Below, one piece after another: positions 45,958 through 59,500 of a stretch of DNA of 64,000 nt. Where the stretch lies: contig NC_060022.1 of NCBI RefSeq assembly GCF_021134715.1, positions 3,105,001 to 3,169,000 of the forward strand, written 5' to 3'. The translations under genes were made by a program, and so were the position numbers. Within the stretch, counting starts at the first letter, position 1; every line of letters begins with the position of its first letter. The notes below the pieces were generated by a model. It was not told the DNA's origin, ran no database searches, and saw only the letters and a list, made by a program, of their open reading frames with translations. This DNA comes from Daphnia pulex (taxonomy: Eukaryota; Arthropoda; Branchiopoda; Diplostraca; Daphniidae).

Positions 45958-47505
45958 AAACATTCCCTTTTCCTTACTTCTTTTTCTTTACATTCAACGA
46001 AATTTCACTATTATGAAATCATTCCCAGAAAAAAGAGAAATTCATTTGTCAAAAGAGTCAAACGAGTGGGTTTCAATATTGGATTTTTTTTTTTAGAAAA
46101 CTTGAGCGACGCAACATTTTGCACATGTCGTTGAAATTATTTATTCACAATATGTCGATTTTATAATGCATCCATCAAAAGTTATGTGTGTGTGTGTTTT
46201 TACGACGTGGGACCTGCAGAGAAGAGTTGGGAATAATGTAATAGGCGGGCAAGGGGGTGTAATGTTGATATATGTACAAGACTCAGAATGTGAAATAATA
46301 AATTGGCACGCCTTTAATCGGACACGAAAAAAAAAATGAAAAATAATAAAGTGAAGTAAAAACCGCACGACATTGTGGTTATGGAGAGTGGAGTGAAACA
46401 TGACCATCACACACGTTGGAACTTGTTTGTTTTTTTGTTTTGCTTTCTTTTGTTGGTTTCAAGACAAGTTCACAAAAATGACACAGACACGACAACGGTG
46501 CACTTCAAGAGTCGATTTCAATTCAACTCACTTATATACAAGTACAAACACATCAATTTTCTTTTTACTTGATTTTCTTTCTCGATTTTTAAAAGGAGTT
46601 GAAATAGATGAGGAAACATTTCTTGTTATTTATGTATAATAATAAAAAAAAAAGAAGGTCAATGGCGGTGAACATCTCTGTACTGTGCGCGCAATAAACT
46701 TGCAACAGATGGCGATCGTCAACCGAATTGTATACTTGTGAAAATCTTTTTTCCTTTCACACGCCGCCTCAGTGCCGAGTGAGATGCGGGATTTTTTTTT
46801 TCTTCTTGTTTTTTTCCAAAGAAATCCAAGAAAAAATATATTAAAGGAGGGGGAGAAGTTACACACATGCGACTCGCAATCTGCCAAGCTCTCGATTCCT
46901 TCTGTTGCTTCTCTTCTCACCTTTTTTACTTGTTTCGTTTGGCCGTGACTAGAGAACTAGGCGCCATTTTTTTCCATTATTGTCTTTGCTCCTCTTATCT
47001 AACGTTACGTCGCGTCCACATTTCATTTTTAAATATTCCTGGCCACAGATGTGGAACCGTCCTGCGATTGGTGGTGGGGGGGGGGGGCATTGAAATATTA
47101 AGCTAGCTGATTTCAGAGTTTAAAAAAGTACGATCATTAATTACGGGAGATTAAATAAACTATTACGGGGAGGATGTGGATTTTTGTCCGTGCAAAACCT
47201 ACAGGGGAATTTGTTGTTGTTTTTCTCAAAAAATGTACAAAGTGAAAGGATTGAAAGAAGCCAATGAGGGAAGGAGGAAGGTGCCCGAGTGAAGAAGTTT
47301 CCGTCGCTGTCTCCAAGGCGCTAACTTTTGTCTATCGCCCTGAACTTATTTATATATTTATAAATGTATACCTGTGGCTTGGCTTTGGCTCCAAAAGAAT
47401 AAAAAAAGGAGGCGAGTGAGGAATTAAAAAACAATAAAAACGATCACAAGCATGCGGAAACCCCCCAAAAAATAAAAATAAAAAATGTGTGTGTCGTGAA
47501 ACATT
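45958..47505. other. Convergent 3' untranslated regions
   Basis: The plus-strand CEP295-like gene and the minus-strand glypican converge here. Plus-strand AATAAA signals occur at 46297-46302 and again near 46346. On the minus strand several TTTATT (AATAAA in reverse) sites lie between 46140 and 47360. No coding exon is present; open frames are short and repeat-driven. Confidence 0.6.
46297..46302 (+). terminator. Polyadenylation signal AATAAA
   Basis: Canonical hexamer 340 bp after the CEP295-like stop codon; the first good candidate downstream of that gene. Confidence 0.45.
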
Positions 47506-50500
47506 TTAAAACATGTTACCGAGCCACATGACGACAATAGGCACGAGATAACTGGTCAGGGCTTTGTTGGGGCTCAGCGACTGTTGAGTGCTATCGGCCG
47601 GGGGAGCAGACGAAGCGGTCGGAATCTTATTCTCCGGTTTGGGAGCAGTTCCGCCCGGCGTGAATTCAATATCGTCGTCGTCCTCGTCTTCATCCTCGTC
47701 TTCGGAATTGCCGACATTGTTTCGAGGAATGCCGTCGTAGTTTTTGGGTTTGCTTTTGGGCTGCTGTCGGTTGGAATCGATTCCAGACACCGAACCGCCT
47801 CCGCCGCCGCCGCCTCCGCGGTTGGCATTGTTCGTGTTGTGACCGTTGCTGGGGTGCTTACCCCGCTCACGGTCCTCGTCGTCGTCCTCTTCCATCGATC
47901 CGGCTCCATCACCAGAGCCGCTTCCACTTCCGCTGCCATTGGAGACGGAATCTATACATCGAATGGAATTGAAAGGAGAGAGAGAGAGAAATGATTGCCT
48001 GTCGTTGGGAATTGAACATCAATAAAGCGTGTTGTATTATTATCCTTACCGTCCCATTCGACATCCATTCCGTTGTACGCGTTCTCCAATTTGTTGGTTA
48101 TCAGTCGCAGCGTGAAAATTTGATCATTGACAAGAGTATTGGGTCGACTGGCGTCCAGCGTCACTTCGGGATTGCCCGCCTGAGCAGCTACACCGTCGGC
48201 CATCAAAGCAGCGGAATATCTGCCAAAAAAGGAAAAGAAAAAAACGAATCGAGCGTGAAAAACCAACTCATTGCGGCCATTTTATCGAGCAAACAGAAAT
48301 CGAATGATGACTGGGCTGTTATTTTTGCGCATACCGAGCTCTTTCGCTTCCATTCCAGCAGTCTCCATCGGCACTGCCGGCCAGCGGGGCCAGTTTCTCG
48401 TGGGCGCAGACAGTCTGCGGCAGCTTGGACCAATAACCTCGACTAGATTTGACCTGCCAGGGACAGACAGGACGAAAGAAAGTTTAGTTACACTCCAAAT
48501 GGACGCGGTTACAAGGTAGCAGCCTCTACGTAGCGGAGTAGAGAGAGAGAGGAATAATAGGGTGGGCAGACTGACAAAGACTTTTTCCTCTTATCGGTTT
48601 AATCTCCCGGGCAGTCGTCGTGGAACAGCCGAGAGCGACGAACCCTCTTTTACTCCTACTTCATTTTCTTTTATAGTAGGTAGGAAAAAGAAGAAGAAGA
48701 GTGCCTCTTTGACAATTCCGGTTGACTGAACCCAACCAGAGATGTCGCCAAAAAGAATTTTTTTTTAAAAGGTCTGAGGTGTAGCACCGAATCCGACCTC
48801 CCCCCCTTCTCTCCACTTAAGAACACACACAACCGAAAAAATCGTAGGGATGAAGTAGGAGGTGGAGTGGCTGGATGTATTTTGGCTGGAGACAAGAGTA
48901 GAGAGAAAGGAGACAGCTTTAAAGCACACCTTCTGTTTAATGTCACGAACGAGGCGATCGAGTGACGTGCCAGCTGCCGTAGTGGGACGAACGTTGGCGC
49001 CACCAGTTCCAGTGCCACCACTGCCGGCCCGATCAAATTTCACGCTCTCGAAATTGATCTCGGAGGTGGTTGCACTGCGTTTGCCCAGCCGCGGTTGTCC
49101 GCATCCCTTAAACACCTAGAAAATACAAAAAAAAATGAAAAAAAGGGGAGAAAATGAAACAAAAATGGACTCGAGTTATTAGAATAACACAACAACAATA
49201 TCTGCCACACATCTGCTGGCTAGGACGGGAAACCCGATGCGCAAGCTGCGACACCAGCAGACGGAATTACACCGAGGACACAAGCACGAGGCCGTTTCTC
49301 TTTTCATTTTCACTCGTCATCAACACCACAATGTCGCCTAATGGCAGCTGTCATGACTTTTCAATCTTTGCCTAAAAATAAGCTGTGCGCATTCATTTGG
49401 CTTTTTTCTTCTTCTTTCGTCTTTTGAATCTCGCGGGGCGAGAAAAGCCACAGACGATTGTGAAATGCTGAATCATCTTTCTTGTACCTCATATACCTTC
49501 CTTCCGACACCCGAAAAAAAGAAAGAAGAAGAGATATTCAAACAACAACTTGGCGGACAGCCGCAAACTCCCACAACGAGCCACAAATCATCATTTGTGA
49601 GAAAAGGAAATGCATCAATAGCAATGATTTGAAGGAATTGAAAAAAAGAAAAAAATCAAGAGAAATTGAATACCAATAACAAAAATTGAAAAATATGTGT
49701 GGGTATATACCTTTTGAGAAATCTCGTAGCCGTTCTCCTGGAAATTCATAATGGCGTCAGAGATTTTGATATCGATCGGATCGACAACCAGTTCGATGTT
49801 GAAAGGTCCCAAAAGTCGATCGGCCACTTTCATCAGAGCATCTGCATAGCACACACACACACACAAAAGATGAAGAATTGAAACGTCAAAAAAGAGATCT
49901 GGCTGGGCGATGGAGAAAATCAAAAGAGACAGGCAGGAGAGAGTAGTTGTCTGGGACCGGTGGAAAAATAAAAAAAACGTACCGACATAGTTGTCCCACT
50001 CGACTCCGAGATCGGCGTGATACGCCAGACAGCCTTTAAAGACGTTGAGGCAGTAATGACCGCACGGTTTGACCTCGCCGAGACCTTGGCAAACGGGGCA
50101 CATGGACATTCGCATCACGGCGCGCATGCAGTCGCCACTAGCTTCCAACTGTTGATGGTTCGTTTAGAAAAAAAACAAAAATCGATTAAGAAAAAAAAAC
50201 AAAAGAGAAAAGCGTGAATCGTTAAAACAACAAAAAAAGAAACGGTTCAAATTTCCGGTTTAACGAGTTTTATGCGCGGTGTGTATGTACTAGTCGTTAG
50301 TCTAATCATTTCAATAAGAAAAGAAAAAAACTGGGGCTGATGCGTATTTCCCATTGTCTTGTGCTTATTAGTTATTACCGATTGCATCTTTGCGATGACG
50401 TCTCGTCCGACATTGAGCGCTTGCGTGAACGTCCTGGTGGCGACGAACGAGCGCTTGACTTGCACCGATAACTTTTTGGGTACGTCGCCGAATGGCTTCA

Positions 50501-53500
50501 ACTCCTTCATGTGCGTGTTGACGCAGATCAAATACCTTTTAATGGGCAAAAGAGAATAAATAAATATTAAGACGAGAAAAAAGTCGTGTCATAAACGGGG
50601 GGCCATCATCACAGAGGAGCGAGCAAACTACTACGTAACAACAATAACTATCCAAAGGTTATATCTATCCTAACCGATCTTATGGCGTCTGGGGGTAGTT
50701 ATGTTTAGAAACTAGAAAGATATTATTATGGCCTATAATAAAGTAGTGCGGTTGCTTTTTTTTGTTTGCTTTTTTTTATATACTTGTCGTCGAATCGAAA
50801 TTGGGCGTTCAGAACGGTAAACATGCGCTGGTAGAGGGCGGTAAAGAAGTGATCCATGGCTTCTTCCAGGTCGAGTTTGCCTCGAGCGTAGTAGTCTTCC
50901 AGGTCGCGGAAGAGGTCGGTGAAGACTTCGCTGTTCTGCTCGTAGAGGATGCCATAAGTCCGTTTGAACATGTCGTGGAAATCGCGTTTAGAGTTCTCCA
51001 ACAGCTCACGGAAGAATTCTAGTGGAAGAAAATGAAATGCAAACGGGAGAGAAAATAAAAAACGGAATATTAAATACAGCCGAATCCAAGCAACAACACG
51101 TTTATGTTTATTAATAGTCTCTCTCCCCCCCACACACACAAAAACGGTTTTGATCTTTTATTCATTCGACACAAATATGTAATCAGACATCATTTGTCAG
51201 CATCTCTATTGATGAGCTGTCAGATGAGAAAAAAGCTAAACCGTTTCCTTTTCCCATCCGTATAGTCGAGAAAGAGATTTCATCCATTTTTTGAACAAAC
51301 TTCATCGACTTTGCAAGAGGCCCCGATTGGTCGCTTGCCCGTATCTTTTTTCTCTTTTCCGTCTCGACAAAAAGCGGCTAAGCCCTAACAGCACAATGTA
51401 CTCCCGTCTAGAGTGTAATATATATATTAACGATACGTGAATGGTGTGGTTCGGGTTATATAGTGGCCTAATCCGCTTTTTGGCTTGGCCCTTATTTCCT
51501 ACACCAACCGGAGACTGGAAGGAGGGGGCTGGCCGGGAGCTCTGCCCAATTGCCTACATTTCTCTCTGTGAGTTGGGCCGACAGGAGAAGAGAATCGCTC
51601 GGTTTCTTTCTTCTCTAAAGCCCCCACGTCGATGTGTTTTCTCCCGAAGGCAGTGAGGCACAAGTCAGAGAGAGAAGCGGCGTGAACGGAAAAAGAGAAG
51701 AAGAAGAAAAGAAGAAAAACGGGACACAAAGACGCTGTAGGCACCGATCGTTCGATGAGAGGCTCCTTCTTGACTTGTGTGTTTCCTTGTGCAACCCCCC
51801 CTCTCCTACCACCTCCTGCCTGCCTCCCCCCTCAGAAGAACCAGACAGCAATTTTATAAATCTAAAAGGAGAGAGAAAAACAAATCCGACAACTTGAAAG
51901 AGAGTCCCTGTGCGGGATCAACGGCCACAGGAAGGAGCGCTGCGGTATATAACATAAATATTTAAATCGCCGAGAAAGGCAAGTGTACACACACACAGAC
52001 AAAACCGAGCGAGTCCGTCTGACACTCCTTGGGAAACGTTGGGGGAAAAAGAGAACGAAAGGGGGGAAAAAATGTCTTAAGAAATGTTGTTGAGAATGGA
52101 ATAAACACATGTCACGTGACATCAATCTGGGGCTCTCGCCGGAACGGTCTCGCAACTCACAAGAGAATCAGCCGCCATCTTGGCATCTTCTGGGATCCTT
52201 TGGGATGTTGGTAACGATGTTTCATCTCGTGCAAAGGGAGGAAAAGAAGAAGAAACAACGCAACAACCTCTTCTCATCCCAGTCTGATGGAGGGGGGAAG
52301 AAGAAGAAGCTGGCGGAGATGAGGGGGGGCTATACAACATCATCTTGGGCCTCTCGACTCTGCCCATTTATACGTTTATCTCGTATGAGAATCAATCATC
52401 TCCTGTATAAACGTAAAAAAGGAGGGAAAGAAGAAGAAACGCCATTAAGTCGAGCCGAGCGGCTTCGTAATAAATGAACGTAATCACGTCAGACAACAAC
52501 AAACACGGGGCGCGGAGGAGAGCAGACATTCCTGCAGACGTTTATGGCCCGAAATTGAACCGTATAGTTACTATACTGCCATAAAAAGAAATGGAAGAAG
52601 AAAGAAAAAGAAACAAAAACAAAAATATAGAAAGAAAATGTCGTTCAGAGTGAAATTTCAAATTCTTTGATTACATAAAACTCGTGGGTTCTTTTCTTGT
52701 TTTGACAACAACAACAACAACAACAAGAAATGAAAATCAAGAAAAACTTTGGAAAAATGTTGCTAAAAAGAGAAGGCTTGCGGCTGGCCAGAGGAGCTCA
52801 CACACAACTGATCACGTGCTGGCCTCGGTCCTGCCCATGTATAGCCATCACGAAGAGAACCAGCAGAGAGAGAGACCCGCAAGAGAAGAAATGAGAGAGA
52901 TAGGGCCCGGGATAACGTATGTGAGTTGTCGAGGAGGAGAGGGGAATAACATGGGGAAGTGGAATTAGAAATACCGCAGAAGAAGATGCTCCCATCGAGA
53001 TTGAACGAGATGGAGGAGGGATTCCTTTTCTTCTCTCCACTACAACAAGACACGCCCGACTCACCAAAAACCAGATACCCTTATTGTATGTGTGTGTTGT
53101 TACACGTACATATGAGTCACAACATTTCACCGAAAAATCCCCATTCTTTTTTTATTTATTTATTTTATAAAAATTTTGTTTTTCTTCCTCAAAATGTTTT
53201 TCTTCAGATTCCTCCAGACACGACTGGACCCTGTCGGTCGGAGCAGAAAATTTTTCTATCTGGGCCTTTTTTCTCTCACGCACATACAGACTGTCACAGA
53301 CACACACGAAAACACCTGTTATTCATTACAGTGTAAAAAAATGAAACGACTATCTTATCTGCTGGGGGAGATGACAAAAACGTTAAGCCATTTTGTGTAA
53401 ACAGTCAATATTATCATTAAACGAAAGAAGAAGAAACAAAAAAAAAAGCAACTATTGACAGAAAAGAAGAAGAAAAAACTGTTGCGGTCGTGTAAACAGC

Positions 53501-56500
53501 AACGAGCTTCGCTAACCGACGATATTTGCCCGGCAGGGACGATCAAGAGAAACAAAAAGAACGAAAACTAAAAAATACTAAAATAAAACAAAATAAAAAC
53601 GATGAAAACAGACTGTCGAGTGTTTAACCGAAATGGCCACTGGGAAAAAAGGAAGAAAAAAAATAAACTAGAAAGACGTCATTTGAATATCAAAGTTTCT
53701 TCTTTTTCTTCTTCTTCTGGATTTTTTTTTTATTTATTTTTTTTGTTAACTACGAGGTGATTGAATAGTGGCCCCCCTCCCCACTTCGGAAATCTCAAAC
53801 AAGGGAAATGATGGATGAACCAAGGGCGCGTCCCAGGAATGTCGACTTGTTCTCTTTAAGATTTTATTTCGGTGGAATTATTTATTCCTCCAAAGTGGAA
53901 ATATAAACAAAGTTCTAATTAAGTGGCCGAAAATAGAAAAGAAAAAAACGAAACAAGCTCAAATTGACACGGAGGAAACATTTCCATCACGAAAACGCTG
54001 GGGATGCAATAATAAACATCCGCGACGGATTCCGATGCCATTAAATATACTACCGTATCAAATTAATAAATCTTTCTTGATGTTTTTGGATCAAAATGTT
54101 GCTCGTCATCCAGCTCTACTCGAAAAAAGAAAAAAAAAAACATTTTTTCTTTTCCGACTGTTGAATTTAATTAAAATGAATAAGAGTCACGCGAGTGAGT
54201 TGAGCATTCCCGCCGCCAGGTAGCGCGGATGGATGAGGAGGGCCCCTCTTTTTCATTTTTTTATTATTTGGTATTTTTATTTGGTATTTTTATGATGATG
54301 ATTATGATTTTTTTTTCTCTCTCTTTCTCTGTCCGGTCAATAAAAAGAAAATGAAAGAGAGAGAGAGAGAAAAAGTATGATTACCGTCAAATTTCTTGGC
54401 TCGGGCGGCGAAGGTGGCCGACAGAGAAGAAGAGGCGTCTCGCACCACCAGCTCGTACTGCTGCCGGCTGGCGTCGTTCAGCCGGTTCTCCATGGCCTCG
54501 GTGCAACATGTCGGTTGCGATGATCCCGCCGCTGCGCTGCCGCTTCTCGATCCGCAAAACCGCAACTGATGACTTCCTACAAGCAAACAACCGGAGAAGA
54601 AAAAAAATTAGCCAAAAAATGACAGAAGATAAAAAAAGGAAATGGCCGTAGCATTTACACAAAACGAAAATAAAAGGATATAGACGACAAATGAGTCAGA
54701 TAAATGTTTTCTCTACTCGCTTTTTATACACCACCGGGCATTAGGTGTGCCCTTTAAGCCGTTTAGAACGATGATTTACAGCCGAAACAAAACAGAAAAA
54801 AAAAGCCGGACGACGGTCGGGACTTTCTATTCTCCTTTTTGTGGGTTCATTCAAACAAAAAAAGAAAATACTTCCTTTTTTTTGTTCGTCTGATTCTTTT
54901 CTTTAAATTTTTCTTACAAAGGCGGCGAAAGAGACAATGGGAGGAAACCAGCGTGTATAACGAGATTAATTAGCGCCTGCGCCCAAACACCTCATTTTCT
55001 CACACACAAGACAGCAGTGAATTGTGTACACACGAACAAGACACACACACACAAAAAAGAAGTATTTTTATTCTTCCCTTTTCTCTTTGATGTTGTTCCT
55101 CGGCTGCTGTTTGAATTGACACTAGGTGGCGTACCCCGTGAATGTCGAAAGCAAAATAAAACCCTCCTATTCCTTAAAATTTGAGAGTCGGACTCCCGAC
55201 GGCCCCAGTGATCGGTTTCCAATTTCTTCCTCGAGGCTTGAAACCGCTTCAAGTCGTTTGCTGGTGTGCGATACAGGCCACTGCCGGCCTGCTCGGCTCT
55301 TATCGAAACAAAGTACAGTTACTCCTGTCTAAGAATCGGAAATAGCAACAACAACAACAACCGACTAAACAACAACGAACCTGCCTTCTTTCTCTTTCAC
55401 GTACAACCAGTCGGCTCTCAACAATCCTTCTCTCCGGACACACACACACACACGAGAAACACAGCCATATGGAGCCGTGTGATAAGAGGCCGCCGCCGCC
55501 GCCGCGTGCGGGAAAGAGAGAGCCCCCGTCTCCCATTAAAGGGATTGGAAAAGACAAGAAGAAAGGAATGAAAATGAAAGGGGCCTGTGCGAGTGCCGTT
55601 TTTACGTCGGTATACGGTCATCATCATCATCAGAAAGAAATTGAGAGAAGGTCCTGGAATTTGAATGGAGTTGGCGCGATGGATGCAGAGGAGGAGGCGG
55701 CGGCAACAACCATGACTGTATAATATCAAACGCACACACACACATGGGCATCGCAAGTTGATGATGAATCCAGATTGACCTACTTTCGCAATTGGATACG
55801 CGATCCTTGTGCTATTACTCGGCTTATTATTTTGATATTCCCTCGTTGAATTTCGACTGGCTGGCTTGGCTGACTGAGCACTCTACTGGCCGCAAGTTAT
55901 TTGATGCATCATCAACAACATGGGTTGCGTGTGTGTTCATAAAAAATCGATCGTTGGCTCCCCATCGACCCAACTCAATTCCGGGGCCTTATTTCCTTCC
56001 ATTCACATAATTCTCTCTCTCTTAGGGTGTTATAGTGCTGCCGCCCATCCACTTGCTTCAATTGCAATCGACCAAAGAGAAAAAAAGAAAATCAACCAAA
56101 CTTACGTAATCCAATTTAAGTAGTAAAAAAGGAGGAAGAAGAAAACAAGAAAAGTCAATTTCCCTCAAGGAAAGAAATCAACGTCGGGGCTTTGGTATTC
56201 ATTACACGGTTGAGAATGTCTTGCACTTCTCCTAGTTAACAGGGTGGCATACAAGTGAGGAAGGAGGGGTTGACATGTATTTCAGTATCAACTGTACACA
56301 CAGCTGTATAATGACTTCCGGAAATTCAGGCTCATGCCAGACATATCGGAAGTGACCTCCCCTCCTTCTCCCCCTTTCTTGGCCCCTTCTTCGTCTAAAC
56401 AAGAAGTAAAAGAAGTAAAAGAAAAAGGGGGATCACTTGAAACCGTTAGCGATTTTTTAAGGTCTTGGTTCGCTCCCCTTTTTTGAGGAAAAAAAAAAAG

Positions 56501-59500
56501 ATTCTTATGGCGATATTCCGAATCGAGTTCAGTCGATTAAAACGTCAGAAAAGATTCCCAGCCCAGCAGAGCCTAGCTCTCAATATTCCAGCCACCTCTT
56601 GAAAGACAATAAACAATCGACAAGTTGACAGGGGCCTGTCCGAGACCCCCAAAAGGACCCCCAGTCGAATAAACTTTGGGTTCAAAAACATATTTCCCAA
56701 TTTTTGTTTCCCCCCTCTCCACCATCTGCTCCTACACACGTATAAATATCCCAGTATTTATTATATTATATATATAGCTACGCTTAGGGTATTAGTCCCA
56801 AGATGGATGAGATGGCATTGGTGGTGGTGTGGGATTCCGCCTTTATATATTTATTTCCATTTTTATGATTGCCTTGTTGTTTCTTGCCTCTTTGAAAAAG
56901 AGACATTTCTCTTTCTCTCCTTTTCAACTTTGTCGTCTCCGAGTGAGTGTATGTGTGTGGGAAACCAATAAGAGGTCAGGATGAAACGCGTTTCGGAATA
57001 TATATCCCATGCATAAAGTAAGGGACCAAGGCAAAAAGGAGGATTTAGAAGCCGAAGGGAAACGCAATGGATAGTCCAAGTATATATACACCATACCCGT
57101 AGTTGGGTGGTACATTATACTATAGGCCTTGCGCCTCCAATATATTTCCCCACCGAAAAGGAAGATGAAGAAGAAAAAGACATTCCACACATTTTCCCAT
57201 TCCGGAACGAAATCCGAAACGACGTGAGGGGCTGATGGGCTCCGCGGTACACACACACACACTCATTGGGTGGGGTTCCAATAAGAGTACCACTACATAA
57301 GGTGCATACATAGGTGTGTGCGTGTGTTCCCCATTTCTCTCTTTCGATTGCGACTCACTACCCCGTATATAATAAAAGGAAATAAAAACTGAAAGAGATC
57401 TATAGATATTCTTTTACTGGAAGGAAAAAAAAGGTGGCCCTCCCAAGGGGACCAAATGCAGATAGATGCCAGCCGCCGAGAAAGATCCAAGCAGCTATAA
57501 GAAATCAAATGGAACTGTAATGCAACCAAATGGTTACACGCAGAGCCCACCAGAGTTTTCTCTCTCTTAACTATATATACATAGCCCCAATAGGTATAGA
57601 GAGAGGGGGAGACTGTGTGAGAGAGAAGGCAAAGTTATTGATTAGAGAAGAAGGAACGAGGGTGGAGAGAACAGCAGCCCCTTTTTTCTATGGAGGAAAC
57701 ATTGGGGGTGATTCACAGAGGGTGTAGGCTCTTCGGAGCGTGTGTGTGTGACTCGGCTAAGAAAAAAGGAAAAAAAGAAAAGTTCTAGGGTCGGCCGTCC
57801 ATTTTTGGGAAGACTGTTACAAACGACTGGATAGAAACAAACAAGAAGAAAAAACCTTGGGCTGTACACAAACAGAAAGAGAGAAAAAGATGAAAACTAA
57901 CAGATAAACTTTTGCCTAGCTACTTCGCTGAAGAGAAGAAATGCGTGCCTACACAGGAGAGAAACATGTCGGCTGTTATTTCTTTCTCCGGTGAAATTCC
58001 TTCCGTCACCAGACCCAGCCAAGGTTCATTAATAATTGTCTACAAGAATCAAAACGACTCAATGATTTAAGGGGCGAGCGCCACGCATACGGCCAGAGAG
58101 AAAATGATGTGTCTTCCGGATTTTTTTGTTTTGTTTTTCTTCTTTCACACAATTCCAAAACGTCTTGATGTATTTATTTTTCCGACATGTCAACAAAAGA
58201 AGGCGACACGTGTCAATGACAGATTTCAATTATTTTTGAATATTTAAAAAAAGAAAACGACAAAACTTTTTTCCGGAAGACAGGCCCAGCTGTGCCTGAC
58301 AAGACCCGACCCAATATCGAGTGGAACGCCATTTCAAGCGTCAAACAAGACACGGTCAAAATGAATTGAAAAAAAAAAGAAAAAAAGAAAAAGAGGGTGG
58401 AGGAACGATTGAATTCGGGCGTTGACGTTGTCCAACTATTTTTTTTTCGTTTCCATCGGGTCGAGTAACATGCGTGTTTTTCTCTATTCATCGTTTAGGA
58501 ATTTTCGTCGAGACTTCTATTTTCGGACATGGACCGGTTGGAACAGACCCCCCGAAACGAAATGAAAACTTCCATTTTTTAGGCTAACGCAATGTTGACA
58601 CGGAGAGGAACCATCCCCCCTCCCTTCCGTCTTTTCTTTTTCTTTTCTTCCATTCGACCTGGGTTGACCAGCTGCCGGATCGTTCCATTCCTATATTCGA
58701 AATGGACTCGGGAGGTCGATCAAACAGGACCATATCAATGTCTTTTGTAGAGTAAACTAAAGCGCGCACAGATATATTTTTAGCTTGCTCTTTGGTGTAG
58801 TTGTCCTGCCAGTCCTGTTCCTGTCTCAACTGTCTGTGTGTATGTGTAATGTAGACAGACATGACGGACACACGATGGGGGATCCAAACAAGACAAACTC
58901 TCTTCTCTCCAGAGTCTCAACTTCATTCCTCCGCTTCTGTTCCGTACAAGTTGGACCTCAAACGCTTCAAGGCGAAGATCGAAAAAGGGAAGTTGTTGGT
59001 TCCAGAAATACTAACTAACAGTCGCCAGAGTGTCTAGGAATAAAACAGCAAGTTCTATTTCCAAGAAAACACCACAATAAGCTCGATCCACACGTACGAC
59101 AAGCGAGAGGAAACAAGAGGATCGTGATGATGCGCTCTTGTCTATGTCTAGTCCCTGTGTGTGTGTAATCAACACGGTGGAACTATTCCGGTAAACGGAA
59201 TAACAGATACTCGGTCTAAGCTTAGACCCGAGGAATTGTGTACTCGGCACCTGGATGAACACACGTCACGTCTCAAGAAGGAGAAACATTTGTCTAGAAA
59301 AACGGGCCATCCAACGTAATAAAGTTAAAGGGGGTTCCATTCGAAAGGGGAACAAGTCGGCGGCGCCACATTGATCAAATGTTTTTCCCCCCTTCTTCAT
59401 TCGACAGCTCCCAGAAACACAAAAAAAGAAGAGGATCGTTTAATTATTCATGATATTCGGAGCGGCTACAGACACCGTTAAATAACAAACGAGCGAGCAG

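Noticed and set aside
47584..47994. 136-codon plus-strand frame opposite the last glypican exon
   Set aside because: Shadow of the GC-rich, repeat-rich coding exon of the glypican on the other strand.
55621..55632. CAT repeats (apparent poly-His) and similar runs
   Set aside because: Short microsatellites inside the glypican intron, not coding.
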